The notes under the pieces were generated by a model. It was given only the letters and a program-made list of their open reading frames with translations. It was not told where the DNA came from and did not search any database. Both the position numbers and the translations under genes were made by a program. 64,000 nt of DNA from the NCBI GenBank assembly GCA_965200775.1, contig OZ241383.1:496001-560000 (forward strand), written 5' to 3'. The stretch is from Poriferisocius sp965200775 (lineage in GTDB: Bacteria > Actinomycetota > Acidimicrobiia > Acidimicrobiales > Bin134). Each line of letters starts with the position of its first letter. The stretch's first letter is position 1. Shown here piece after piece: positions 20,956-29,564 of the stretch.

Positions 20956-22575
20956 GTGAAGCAATTCCGTTGGCTGATCTGTCTTTTGGCGGCGATTGCT
21001 CTCGTGGGGGTCGCGTGTGGTGGCAACGACGATGATGGCTCTGCCACTACCTCAGGAGATCCCACGTCGGCCCCCGAAGCGGAAATGGACGACTCCGATG
21101 ACATGGATGACGAGATGGATGATTCGGGCGACATGGATGACGAGATGGACGACTCCGATGACATGGTCGATGAGATGGACGATTCGGGCGGCATGGATGA
21201 CGAGATGGACGACTCGGGCGGCATGGATGACGAGATGGACGATTCGGGCGGCATGGACGACTCGGGCGACATGGATGATGAAATGGATGACGCCGAGCCC
21301 GAGGCCACTCCCGAAGCCGACCCGTGCGCCAACGTGGAGCTGGAGGCCACCGACATCGGTGTCACCGGGGACACCATCACAGTGCTGGTCATGGCCGATG
21401 TGGGATCCCCGCTCGCTCCGGGCCTGTTCCAGGGTGCCATCGACGGGACAAAGGCCTGGGCCGACCACGTCAACAGTGAGGGTGGTTTGGCCTGCCGCCA
21501 GATCGAGGTGATCGAGCACGATTCGCAGATCAACCCCACCGAGACCACCAACGGCTTCCTGGTGGCCTGCGAGAGCGCGTTCGCGTTGATCGGCACGACT
21601 GCTCTGTTCGCTCTCGACACGACCGATTTGCAGAGCTGCTCCGATGCCCACGGCAACGACATCGGCGCTCCCGACTTCGCCTACATCACCGCCGAGCCAT
21701 CCCACCAGTGTTCGGTGGTGACGTTTGCCTCCACCAGGCCCAACAGTGAGTGCCCCTACGAGGGTTCTGGCCCCCGGACGGTCAACTCCATGGTCGGCCA
21801 TATCCAGTGGGTCCGGGAGAACGTGCAGCCCGATCTCAACGGTGTGTACCTGGTGCCATCCGACCTTCCGTCCACCATCGCAACCTCGATGCCCACGTTG
21901 AGGTCATACCAGGAGGCCGGCGTGGTGATCGACGCCGAGCCAGGGGTGAGCGGGTTCACCACCCAGTCGGAGTACGGTGCGTTTCTCCAGCTGATGAGGG
22001 ATGCAGACTCCAACTTCGCCTTTACCGGTTCCGACGATCAGTCGATGATCAAGTGGCGGAGCGAGGCCGTGGCCCAGGGTGTGGAGGTCGAGGTCTGGAT
22101 GTGTCAGCTCTCTTGCTACACCCCCAGCTTCCTGGAGGCCGGCGAAGTGGTGGAGGGTACCTACGCCTGGATCTGGTTCCTGCCCTTCGACGAGGTTGAG
22201 CAAAACCAGGAGTTGGCCGACTTCATGGAGGCCATCGACAACCCGTTTCCCGCTGCCTGGGCAGCAGGCTCATGGGCGGCCGGAGTGTTGTTCGAGCACG
22301 TGGTCAACAGCATCGTCGCCGAATCCGGTCCCAACGGGCTGACTCGTCAAGCAGTTCTCGACACGGCCCGCAACGTGACGGGTTTTGATGTGAACGGGTG
22401 GTGGAGCCCAGCCGACTTCAGCACCGCGGAAACGAGGCTGTCCTGCTTCATGTTGATGCAGGTGCAGGACGGCGCCTTTGTTCGGGTCTATCCCGAGGAG
22501 AGGGGAGAGCTCGACTGCAATCCCGACAACGTGGTCTCGCTGTCGATGGACTGGCTCCAGGAATTCGGCGGCTAG
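20956..22575 (+). CDS. branched-chain amino-acid-type ABC substrate-binding lipoprotein (copy 1)
   Basis: A 539-residue secreted lipoprotein. The GTG at 20956 follows a purine-rich Shine-Dalgarno and gives a signal peptide ending in LVGVAC, with Cys21 as lipid anchor. Residues 44 to ~112 are an acidic linker of Asp/Met/Ser repeats (units such as MDDEMDDSGD). The rest is a Leu/Ile/Val-binding-protein-like domain (periplasmic binding protein, type 1 fold). It is closely similar to the next gene, including the upstream region, so the pair is a tandem duplication. It should deliver substrate to the LivHM/LivG/LivF transporter downstream; the ligand may be an amino acid, amide or aromatic acid and is not readable from sequence. 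Confidence 0.85.
   Translation: MKQFRWLICLLAAIALVGVACGGNDDDGSATTSGDPTSAPEAEMDDSDDMDDEMDDSGDMDDEMDDSDDMVDEMDDSGGMDDEMDDSGGMDDEMDDSGGMDDSGDMDDEMDDAEPEATPEADPCANVELEATDIGVTGDTITVLVMADVGSPLAPGLFQGAIDGTKAWADHVNSEGGLACRQIEVIEHDSQINPTETTNGFLVACESAFALIGTTALFALDTTDLQSCSDAHGNDIGAPDFAYITAEPSHQCSVVTFASTRPNSECPYEGSGPRTVNSMVGHIQWVRENVQPDLNGVYLVPSDLPSTIATSMPTLRSYQEAGVVIDAEPGVSGFTTQSEYGAFLQLMRDADSNFAFTGSDDQSMIKWRSEAVAQGVEVEVWMCQLSCYTPSFLEAGEVVEGTYAWIWFLPFDEVEQNQELADFMEAIDNPFPAAWAAGSWAAGVLFEHVVNSIVAESGPNGLTRQAVLDTARNVTGFDVNGWWSPADFSTAETRLSCFMLMQVQDGAFVRVYPEERGELDCNPDNVVSLSMDWLQEFGG
21085..21291 (+). repeat. acidic Asp/Met/Ser codon repeat in binding protein copy 1
   Basis: About 200 bp of imperfect repeats built on ATGGATGACGAG, ATGGACGACTCC and related blocks, all in frame, encoding a negatively charged flexible spacer between lipid anchor and binding domain. 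Confidence 0.9.
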
Positions 22576-22705
22576 CCGCTATCCGTAGCGGTTCTGGGAT
22601 GGGCGCTATGGGCAAGGGTGGCGCGCTGGTGGCGCATGGGTAACAATGTCGGCTGATTCATCACCGGTGGTCCGAGTGGCCTGCCGGGCCTATGAAGGGG
22701 GAAGC

Positions 22706-24286
22706 GTGAAGCAATTCCGTTGGCTCATTTGTCTCTTGGCAGTGCTCGCTCTGGTTGCAGCCGCGTGCGGCGGTAACGACGATGACGGCTCGGCCCCCAA
22801 CCCGATCATCCCGGAGGCAACCGAAGGGGAGATGGACGATTCCGATGACATGGATGACGACATGGACGATGACATGGACGATTCCGGTGACATGGATGAG
22901 GACATGGACGACTCGGGCGACATGGATGACGACATGGACGATTCCGGTGACATGGATGACGACATGGACGATTCCGGTGACATGGACGATGACATGGACG
23001 ACTCCGAGCCCGAGGCAACTCCCGAAGCCGATCCGTGTGCCAACGTGGAGCTGGAGGCGACCGACATCGGCGTCACCGGGGACACAATCACCGTGCTGGT
23101 CATGGCCGATGTGGGATCCCCGCTGGCCCCTGGCCTGTTCCAGGGATCCATCGACGGGGTCAAGGCCTGGGCCGACAAGCTGAACTCCGAGGGTGGCTTG
23201 GCCTGCCGCCAGATCGAGGTTCTCGAGCACGATTCGCAGATCAACCCCACAGAGTCCACCAATGGTTTCCTGGTGGCCTGCGAGAGCGCGTTCGCGTTGA
23301 TCGGCACGACTGCTCTGTTTGCCCTTGACACCACCGATTTGCAGAGCTGTTCCGACGCCCACGGCAATGACATCGGCGTACCCGACTTCGCCTATATCAC
23401 CACCGAGCCATCCCACCAGTGCTCGGTGGTGACGTTTGCCACCAGCAGGCCCAACAGCGAGTGCCCCTACGGAGGTACCGGCCCCCGGACCGCACAGTCC
23501 CAGGTCGGCCACGTGCAGTGGATACAGGAGAACGTGCAGCCCGACCTCAACGGTGTGTACCTGATTCCATCCGATCTGCCGTCCACCATCGCTACGTCGA
23601 TGCCTCAGGTGCGGTCTTTCCAGGAGATCGGCGTGGTAATCGACGCCGAACCGGGGGTGAGTGGGTTCACCACCCAGTCGGAGTACGGTGCCTTCCTCCA
23701 GGCCATGAGGGATGCCGACTCCAACTTCGCCTACACCGGTTCCGACGATCAATCGATGATCAAGTGGCGGAGCGAGGCCGTGGCCCAGGGTGTGGAGGCC
23801 GAAGTCTGGATGTGCCAGCTCTCCTGCTACACCCCGGCATTCCTGGAAGCCGGAGACGTGGTGGAGGGCACCTACGCCTGGATCTGGTTCCTGCCCTTCG
23901 ACGAGGTTGATCAAAACCAGGAACTGGCCGACTTCATGGAGGCCATCGACAACCCGTTCCCCGCTGCCTGGGCGGCAGGCTCGTGGGCAGCCGGTGTGTT
24001 GTTCGAGCACGTGGTGAACAGCATCATGGCCGAGTCCGGCCCCAACGGGCTGACTCGCCAGGCGGTTCTCGACACGGCCCGCAACGTGACTTCATACGAC
24101 GTGAACGGCTGGTGGAGCCCAGCCGACTACTCCACCACGGAGGAGATCATGCCCTGCTTCATGTTGATGCAGGTGCAGGACAACGAATTCGTTCGGGTTT
24201 ACCCCGAGGAGAGGGGAGAGCTCGACTGCAACCCCGACAACGTGGTCTCGCTAACGAGAGACTGGGGTCAGGAGTTCGGCGGCTAG
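22706..24286 (+). CDS. branched-chain amino-acid-type ABC substrate-binding lipoprotein (copy 2)
   Basis: A 526-residue paralogue of the preceding gene. It has the same GTG start context, a signal peptide ending LVAAAC, an acidic Asp/Met linker (residues 43 to ~100) and an almost identical binding domain. The linker differs in length and unit order from copy 1, as expected for slippage after duplication. It lies 44 bp upstream of the fused permease gene and is probably co-transcribed with it. Small substitutions across the binding domain could mean different ligand preference; this is not testable here. Confidence 0.85.
   Translation: MKQFRWLICLLAVLALVAAACGGNDDDGSAPNPIIPEATEGEMDDSDDMDDDMDDDMDDSGDMDEDMDDSGDMDDDMDDSGDMDDDMDDSGDMDDDMDDSEPEATPEADPCANVELEATDIGVTGDTITVLVMADVGSPLAPGLFQGSIDGVKAWADKLNSEGGLACRQIEVLEHDSQINPTESTNGFLVACESAFALIGTTALFALDTTDLQSCSDAHGNDIGVPDFAYITTEPSHQCSVVTFATSRPNSECPYGGTGPRTAQSQVGHVQWIQENVQPDLNGVYLIPSDLPSTIATSMPQVRSFQEIGVVIDAEPGVSGFTTQSEYGAFLQAMRDADSNFAYTGSDDQSMIKWRSEAVAQGVEAEVWMCQLSCYTPAFLEAGDVVEGTYAWIWFLPFDEVDQNQELADFMEAIDNPFPAAWAAGSWAAGVLFEHVVNSIMAESGPNGLTRQAVLDTARNVTSYDVNGWWSPADYSTTEEIMPCFMLMQVQDNEFVRVYPEERGELDCNPDNVVSLTRDWGQEFGG
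22832..23006 (+). repeat. acidic Asp/Met/Ser codon repeat in binding protein copy 2
   Basis: About 175 bp of in-frame repeats of blocks such as ATGGATGACGAC and ATGGACGATTCC, corresponding to the linker of copy 1 but with a different number and order of units. Confidence 0.9.
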
Positions 24287-24329
24287 CCGGAGCCCTCAAC
24301 CAATACAGGCTGGATAAGGCTGAAGTCTC

Positions 24330-26528
24330 GTGATTACGGGGATTCGCCCCTCGGTCGCCGTTGCCACCCTGATGGCGGTGGTAGGGGCCACCATTCTGGC
24401 CGTGTTCACCTGGAAGGGTGCCCCGGTCACAGGGGAGACCTTCCTGGTTACCACCTACATAGGTCTCTTCCTGGGCGCTCTGTGGGCCATGTACGCCACC
24501 GGTCTGGTGGTGGTGTACACGACCACCGGGGTGTTCAACTTCGCCCAGGGCGCCATCGGGGTGTTCTCGGCCTTCCTGTACTGGGAACTCCACGTGAACC
24601 GGGGATGGCATTCCATCCTGGCTCTGTTCGTGGTGGTGATCCTGTTCGCCCCCGCCATGGGGGTGTTCCTCGACATCGTGATCATGAGGCGCCTGCGCAC
24701 CGCGTCGCTGGTGGTGCAGCTCATGGTGACGGTGGCGATCATGGTGCTGCTGCTGTCGGTGGTGGGCGACATCTGGGAGGCCGACAACCCCCGGCGGGTG
24801 CCCTACCTATTCGGGATCAACAACGGCATCGATCTGGGGCCGGCCCAGCTTCCCTGGCACCGGTTAATCGTGTTCATGGTGGCCGTGGCTATCGCGGTGG
24901 CCATGCGCTTCCTGCTGAGACGCACCCGGATCGGCACCGCAATGCGAGCTGTGGTGGACAACCGGGAGCTGGCGGCCCTCAACGGTGCCAGACCCAACGT
25001 GGTGTCATCCACCTCGTGGGCGCTGGGCTCCATGCTGGGAGCGCTGGGAGGGATCCTCATCGCCCCCGAACTCGGCCTCGACCCGGCCACGTTGAACAAC
25101 GTGGTGATCATCGCGTTCGCCGCCGCCGCGTTCGGCGCTCTGAGAAACCTGCCCATGGCGGTGATCGGGGCCATGCTCTTGGGGTTGCTGCGAGCCCACA
25201 CCGGTGCGTGGCTCGACTTCGGCCCCGACTTCCGCTTCGCCCACCTTTCCATCGCCCCACTGATGCTGCTGTTCGTGGTGGTGGCCCTTCCCCAGGCCCG
25301 CCTCGAGGTTGGACGGCTGGCCCACAACCTCCGGCGCCACGAGCGCTACACCAACTGGTGGGAGGGGCTCATCGGCTGCGGCCTGATAATCGTGCTGGGG
25401 GCGGCGTTCTCGGGCGGATGGCTGGACTTCGGGATCTGGGACCCGGGCTCTTGGGGCAGTCGTGAGCTGAACTCGGCCAACGAGGCAATGGCGCTGGCTC
25501 TAATCGGCACATCGTTGATCCCGCTGATCGGCTGGGCCGGGCAGATCAACTTCGCACCGCTGGCCTTCGCCGGGTTCGGGGCGTTCGTGTATCTCAAACT
25601 GGCCGGCGACAGCGGCAACGGCTACTGGATCCTGCTGGTAGGGCTGCTGTGCGCGCCGCTGGGAGCCCTGGTTGCGCTGCCCGCGGCCCGATTGCGGGGG
25701 CTGTACCTGGCACTGATGACCATGGCCTTCGCCCAGGCCATGTCGCTGATCTTCTTCCCCCACCCCTGGGTTATGCCCATCATCGGCACCGGCCGGCAGT
25801 TCCCCCACATCGAGCTGTTCGGGGTTACCTTCGACGACCGCCGGGGCTTCTTCATGCTGATGGTGACCGTCTTCGCTGTTTTCGTGTTCGCCCTGGTGCT
25901 GCTGCGAAGGTCCCGATTCGGGCGAAGATGGGTGGCCATCAACGACTCGCAGGCGGCGTCGGCCACCCTGGGAGTGCCGGTGGTGTGGACCAAGGTGGTG
26001 GTGTACGCCGTATCGGCGGCAATCGCCGGTATTGCCGGTGTGTTCTGGGCCACGGTGTCGGGCAACGTCGACAGCGTGCAGGGATTCGACCTGCTCATCG
26101 GGTTCAACATCGTGCTGCTGGTGGCCGCGGCCGGGGTGTCGATCCCGATGGCGGGCATCTTCCTCATCTTCATCCCGCTGTTCAAGGGCTTTGCCCTCCG
26201 GCTGGAGGACGCCGGGAACGTCGATTTCCTGGTCACCCTGCTCGACATCATGACCACGTACGGGCCGGGGTTGCTGGTGCTCGGGATGGTGTTCAACCCC
26301 CGAGGGGCCATCTTCGAGATGGGACGGGGGTTCTCGCCCATCCTGCCGTGGCGCGGTGACGCCCGGGCCGAGATCGCTGCTGAGAACGCCCAGAAACGGG
26401 AGCCGGAGATCGGCGAGCTGGGCCTGGAAAGGCCGTTCACCCCCGAAGAGGTGATCGCCATCGACCGGCGCTTGGGGATATTGGACGAAGTGGTACCGAA
26501 GGAGGGTTATGGCGCTGCTCGAAGCTGA
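24330..26528 (+). CDS. fused LivH-LivM branched-chain amino-acid-type ABC permease
   Basis: A 732-residue membrane protein that joins the two permeases normally encoded by livH and livM. The N-terminal half begins with the LivH-like TGLVVVYTTTGVFNFAQGA segment. The C-terminal half has the LivM pattern GWAGQINFAPLAFAGFGAF followed by PAARLRGLYLALMTMAFAQ. The start is GTG 24330. The last 20 bases overlap livG. The C-terminus is a hydrophilic tail of ~60 residues. It forms the membrane pore for the binding proteins encoded just upstream. Confidence 0.88.
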   Translation: MITGIRPSVAVATLMAVVGATILAVFTWKGAPVTGETFLVTTYIGLFLGALWAMYATGLVVVYTTTGVFNFAQGAIGVFSAFLYWELHVNRGWHSILALFVVVILFAPAMGVFLDIVIMRRLRTASLVVQLMVTVAIMVLLLSVVGDIWEADNPRRVPYLFGINNGIDLGPAQLPWHRLIVFMVAVAIAVAMRFLLRRTRIGTAMRAVVDNRELAALNGARPNVVSSTSWALGSMLGALGGILIAPELGLDPATLNNVVIIAFAAAAFGALRNLPMAVIGAMLLGLLRAHTGAWLDFGPDFRFAHLSIAPLMLLFVVVALPQARLEVGRLAHNLRRHERYTNWWEGLIGCGLIIVLGAAFSGGWLDFGIWDPGSWGSRELNSANEAMALALIGTSLIPLIGWAGQINFAPLAFAGFGAFVYLKLAGDSGNGYWILLVGLLCAPLGALVALPAARLRGLYLALMTMAFAQAMSLIFFPHPWVMPIIGTGRQFPHIELFGVTFDDRRGFFMLMVTVFAVFVFALVLLRRSRFGRRWVAINDSQAASATLGVPVVWTKVVVYAVSAAIAGIAGVFWATVSGNVDSVQGFDLLIGFNIVLLVAAAGVSIPMAGIFLIFIPLFKGFALRLEDAGNVDFLVTLLDIMTTYGPGLLVLGMVFNPRGAIFEMGRGFSPILPWRGDARAEIAAENAQKREPEIGELGLERPFTPEEVIAIDRRLGILDEVVPKEGYGAARS

Positions 26529-27243
26529 GCAAGTGGTCATGCGCTTCGGCGGTATCGTGGCTCTGGACAATGCCTCGGTGGACATCGACCGCGGCGCGGT
26601 GACCGGGCTGATCGGCCCCAACGGTGCGGGCAAGACGACCCTGTTCAACGTGGTCACAGGGCTGCTGCCGCCCACCAGCGGGAAGGTGGTATTCGACGGG
26701 ACCGACATCACCAGAGCCGGCGTGTCCCGGCGCTCGCAGATGGGCATTGCCCGCACCTTCCAGAAGCTGGAGGCGTTCAACACGCTCAGTGCGTTCGACA
26801 ACGTGCGGGTGGCCGTGGAGCAGAACCATCGATCCAAGTGGAAGCATCGGAAGGTGAGCGAGGTGGCTCACGAGATGCTGGGCAAGGTCGGACTCGAAGA
26901 CGTGGCCGACGTGACGGTGGGCACCCTTCCCACCGGGACGGCTCGTCGAGTGGAGCTGGCCCGGGCTCTTGCCTGCCGGCCTCGGGCGTTGCTGCTGGAC
27001 GAGCCGTCGTCGGGGCTCAACGAGGACGAGACCAACTCCATCGGCCGGCTGCTCCTGGAGTTGGTGGCCGATGAATCCGAGGAGCTGGCCGTGCTGCTGG
27101 TGGAACACGACATGAGCTTCGTAATGGGGGTGTGCGCTCGAATCCACGTGCTGGACTTCGGCAAGATCATCGCGGTGGGCACCCCCGACGAGGTGCAGGC
27201 CAACCCCGTGGTTCGAGAGGCCTACCTGGGGAGCGGGGAATGA
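26509..27243 (+). CDS. LivG-like ABC ATPase
   Basis: A 244-residue ATPase. Walker A is G36-P-N-G-A-G-K-T43 and Walker B is LLLDEPSSGL. The usual LSxGQ signature is altered to LPTGT before ARRVELARAL, which is unusual for an active ABC subunit. The ATG follows a good GGAGG at 26501-26505 and lies inside the end of the permease gene. It pairs with the LivF-like ATPase 52 bp downstream. Confidence 0.88.
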   Translation: MALLEAEQVVMRFGGIVALDNASVDIDRGAVTGLIGPNGAGKTTLFNVVTGLLPPTSGKVVFDGTDITRAGVSRRSQMGIARTFQKLEAFNTLSAFDNVRVAVEQNHRSKWKHRKVSEVAHEMLGKVGLEDVADVTVGTLPTGTARRVELARALACRPRALLLDEPSSGLNEDETNSIGRLLLELVADESEELAVLLVEHDMSFVMGVCARIHVLDFGKIIAVGTPDEVQANPVVREAYLGSGE

Positions 27244-27295
27244 GTCTGGTGTCGACACAATCCGAGGTCCGTGCGGTCTATCCGGGGAGCAGGGA

Positions 27296-28012
27296 ATGAG
27301 TTCGGCACCGGCAAACCCGTTGCTGGAGCTGGTCGGAATCCGGGCCGGCTACGGCACCATCGACGTGCTCCACGGGGTGGACCTCAAGGTCATGCCTGGC
27401 CAGGTGTATGCCTTGTTGGGGCCAAACGGGGCCGGCAAAACCACCACCCTGGGAGTGGCCAGCGGGCAGATCCAGCCCCAAGCCGGATCGGTGCTGCTCG
27501 ACGGCCACGAGGTGAACGGCGTCTCGCCCGACCGTCTGGCCCGGGCCGGGGTGTGCCTGGTGCCCGAGGGCCGGGGCATCTTCCCCAACCTCACCGTGGC
27601 CGAAAACCTGCGGATGTGTACCTACGCCGGGGTGTCCTACAAGCAAGTGCAGGAGCGGGCCTACGCCCAGTTCCCCCGCTTGCAGGAACGCCGCAACCAG
27701 ACTGCGGGCACGTTGTCGGGCGGCGAGCAGCAGATGCTGGCCATGTCCAGGGCGCTGTCCACCGACCCGGCCATCCTGATGCTCGACGAGCTGTCGATGG
27801 GGCTGGCCCCGATCATCGTGGAGGAACTCTACGAGCAGGTGGCCACCCTGGCCGAGGCTGGGCTCTCCATCCTGATCGTCGAGCAGTTTGCCCACGAGGT
27901 TCTCGGAGTGGCCGACGTGGCGGCCATCATGTTGCACGGCCGGATCCAGAGAACCGGGGCCCCCGCCGAGATCGCCGAAGAGTTGACCGCTGCCTATCTG
28001 GGCATTTCCTGA
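27296..28012 (+). CDS. LivF-like ABC ATPase
   Basis: A 238-residue ATPase. Walker A is G42-P-N-G-A-G-K-T49, the signature is LSGGEQQMLAMSRAL, and Walker B is ILMLDELSMGL. LivF-type features include the GRGIFPNLTVAENL segment. Its leader (27275-27298) partly repeats the sequence at the end of livG (GGGAATGAG twice), so the ribosome site looks duplicated. It is the second nucleotide-binding subunit of the transporter. Confidence 0.9.
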   Translation: MSSAPANPLLELVGIRAGYGTIDVLHGVDLKVMPGQVYALLGPNGAGKTTTLGVASGQIQPQAGSVLLDGHEVNGVSPDRLARAGVCLVPEGRGIFPNLTVAENLRMCTYAGVSYKQVQERAYAQFPRLQERRNQTAGTLSGGEQQMLAMSRALSTDPAILMLDELSMGLAPIIVEELYEQVATLAEAGLSILIVEQFAHEVLGVADVAAIMLHGRIQRTGAPAEIAEELTAAYLGIS

Positions 28013-28022
28013 GGAGAGCACC

Positions 28023-28382
28023 ATGAGTGATGCAACCGAAGCCACTGGCGACAACAGCCGGCTGGAGCAGTTCCATGAGGAAGTGGGCAAGCTCCGGGCT
28101 TCCGGGGGTCGGGCCAACCCCGACCGTTGGGTGTTCCGCATCGGGGTGCTCTTCGTCCTGGTCGGCCTCGCTTTCTCCCTGGTCTCGTTCATCATGACCG
28201 CCGGTGCCTCGAACTCGGTAAACCACCTCGACCTGGTGGTGTCGGCCCTGTTCGGCCTCAGCTTGACGCTGGTGGGCCTGGTGATGATCGTGGTCAGCTC
28301 GTTCCGGCGGTTCATGCGCTACTGGCTGGTGCGTCTGGTGTTCGAGTATCGGGAGCAGACCGACCGGGTGGTCGACAGCTAG
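28023..28382 (+). CDS. small two-helix membrane protein in the liv operon
   Basis: 119 residues with a hydrophilic N-terminus and two hydrophobic segments (about residues 40-62 and 73-92). The ATG is preceded by GAGGAGAGC and lies 10 bp after livF, so it is the last gene of the transporter operon. I recognise no family. A role as a small accessory or regulatory subunit of the transporter is only a guess from position. Confidence 0.65.
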   Translation: MSDATEATGDNSRLEQFHEEVGKLRASGGRANPDRWVFRIGVLFVLVGLAFSLVSFIMTAGASNSVNHLDLVVSALFGLSLTLVGLVMIVVSSFRRFMRYWLVRLVFEYREQTDRVVDS

Positions 28383-28454
28383 CCAGGTTCGCACACCTAC
28401 GGGGTTCAGGGGCGGCGGGAGTTCCAAGCCTTCCCTGCCCAGAGCGGCCCCCAA

Positions 28455-29537
28455 TCAGACTTCGTCCAGCAGGGCCCGCAGGCAGTCCGAGGAAGGGTTC
28501 TCCAGCCAGAAGACGTTGTCGGCCGGCAACTCGCCTCGCAGAACTGTGCGGTTCATCACCCTCACAACGATGGCGGTGTAGCGGGCGGCGGCGAACACCT
28601 CGTACCAAGTGGTGTCGCCAGGGTCGCTCCCCGAATGAGCGGCGTACATGTCGCGTTGTTCCGGCCGGGAGGGCTCGCCCTCCAATCGGGGCAGGTTGCC
28701 CATGTGATCGTGCGACCAACGGTCGAACATGAGCCACCACCCCAAATCCACCAGGGGAGACGTGATACAGGCCGCCTCGAAGTCGGTGACGCAGGCCGGT
28801 TCGAAGTCTTGCCAGATGATGTTGCCCGGCCGGCCGTCGCCCCAGTTGAGGGTCAGCCCGTCGCCGGTGGGCATGTTCTCGTGTAGGTAGGTGAAACCGG
28901 CCTCCAGAATCGGATGGGTCCGGCCCTGTAGCTCGCGGTCTGAGTAGTCCCGCCAGATTCGCACTTGGGTGTCGGTACCTGGCCGGTCGCCGGTGGCCAC
29001 AAGCCACCTCAGCCCGGCGGCCTGCCAGTCGATGGCGTGAATCTGGGCCATGGTTCGCAGACCCCGGTCCACAAGTTTGCGGCGCTGGTCGGGTTGGGCG
29101 TCCACAAAGAACCCCTCCCGGGTGTAGATCGGGTCTTCCCGGGGAATGTCCCCGCCCACGAACCCCATGACGAAGAACGGCCCACCCAGCACCGCCTCGT
29201 CGGCCTCGTAGCCCAACAGCGGGGCTATTGGGGCGTCGCTTTGAGAGGCCACCGCCGTCATGACTCGGTACTGGATGTCCACCTCCACATCCAGCTCACC
29301 CGGAGCCTGCTGGGGATATACCGGAGGCTCGGGAAGCTCCCGCCGGAGCACGAGGCGCTCGACCGTGGGGCCGTTTCCCCGGTGGATGGCCGCATCAAAC
29401 AGCAAGGTCTCGGCCGAGTAGCCCCCCGACGGCACCTCGAACGGGCCGATGTCCACTTGCTGTGCGCCCAGCCGGTGGGCCAGCCACCGGGACAGCGGCT
29501 CCCGCAGCTCATCCCGGTTTAGTACACCGCCGGTCAC
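28455..29537 (-). CDS. aminoglycoside phosphotransferase-fold (APH) family protein
   Basis: A 360-residue APH/choline-kinase-fold protein. The catalytic loop reads NWGDGRPGN (family HGDxxxxN, with the His replaced by Asn-Trp), and the metal-binding motif is TDFEAA in place of DFG. Such proteins are common beside acyl-CoA and alcohol catabolism genes in actinobacteria, where their substrates are mostly unknown. The start is GTG 29535-29537. It is the last gene of a minus-strand run with the LLM oxidoreductase (27-bp gap). Confidence 0.75.
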   Translation of the reverse strand: MTGGVLNRDELREPLSRWLAHRLGAQQVDIGPFEVPSGGYSAETLLFDAAIHRGNGPTVERLVLRRELPEPPVYPQQAPGELDVEVDIQYRVMTAVASQSDAPIAPLLGYEADEAVLGGPFFVMGFVGGDIPREDPIYTREGFFVDAQPDQRRKLVDRGLRTMAQIHAIDWQAAGLRWLVATGDRPGTDTQVRIWRDYSDRELQGRTHPILEAGFTYLHENMPTGDGLTLNWGDGRPGNIIWQDFEPACVTDFEAACITSPLVDLGWWLMFDRWSHDHMGNLPRLEGEPSRPEQRDMYAAHSGSDPGDTTWYEVFAAARYTAIVVRVMNRTVLRGELPADNVFWLENPSSDCLRALLDEV

Positions 29538-29564
29538 GTCAACACTCCCGAACCCGGTTTTCGG

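Noticed and set aside
20796..21662. Long minus-strand frame rich in Ser/Met/Pro repeats, ending GLEPPASSL
   Set aside because: It is antisense to the acidic linker and signal peptide of binding protein copy 1, and its end comes from the antisense of tRNA-Val, a known artefact.
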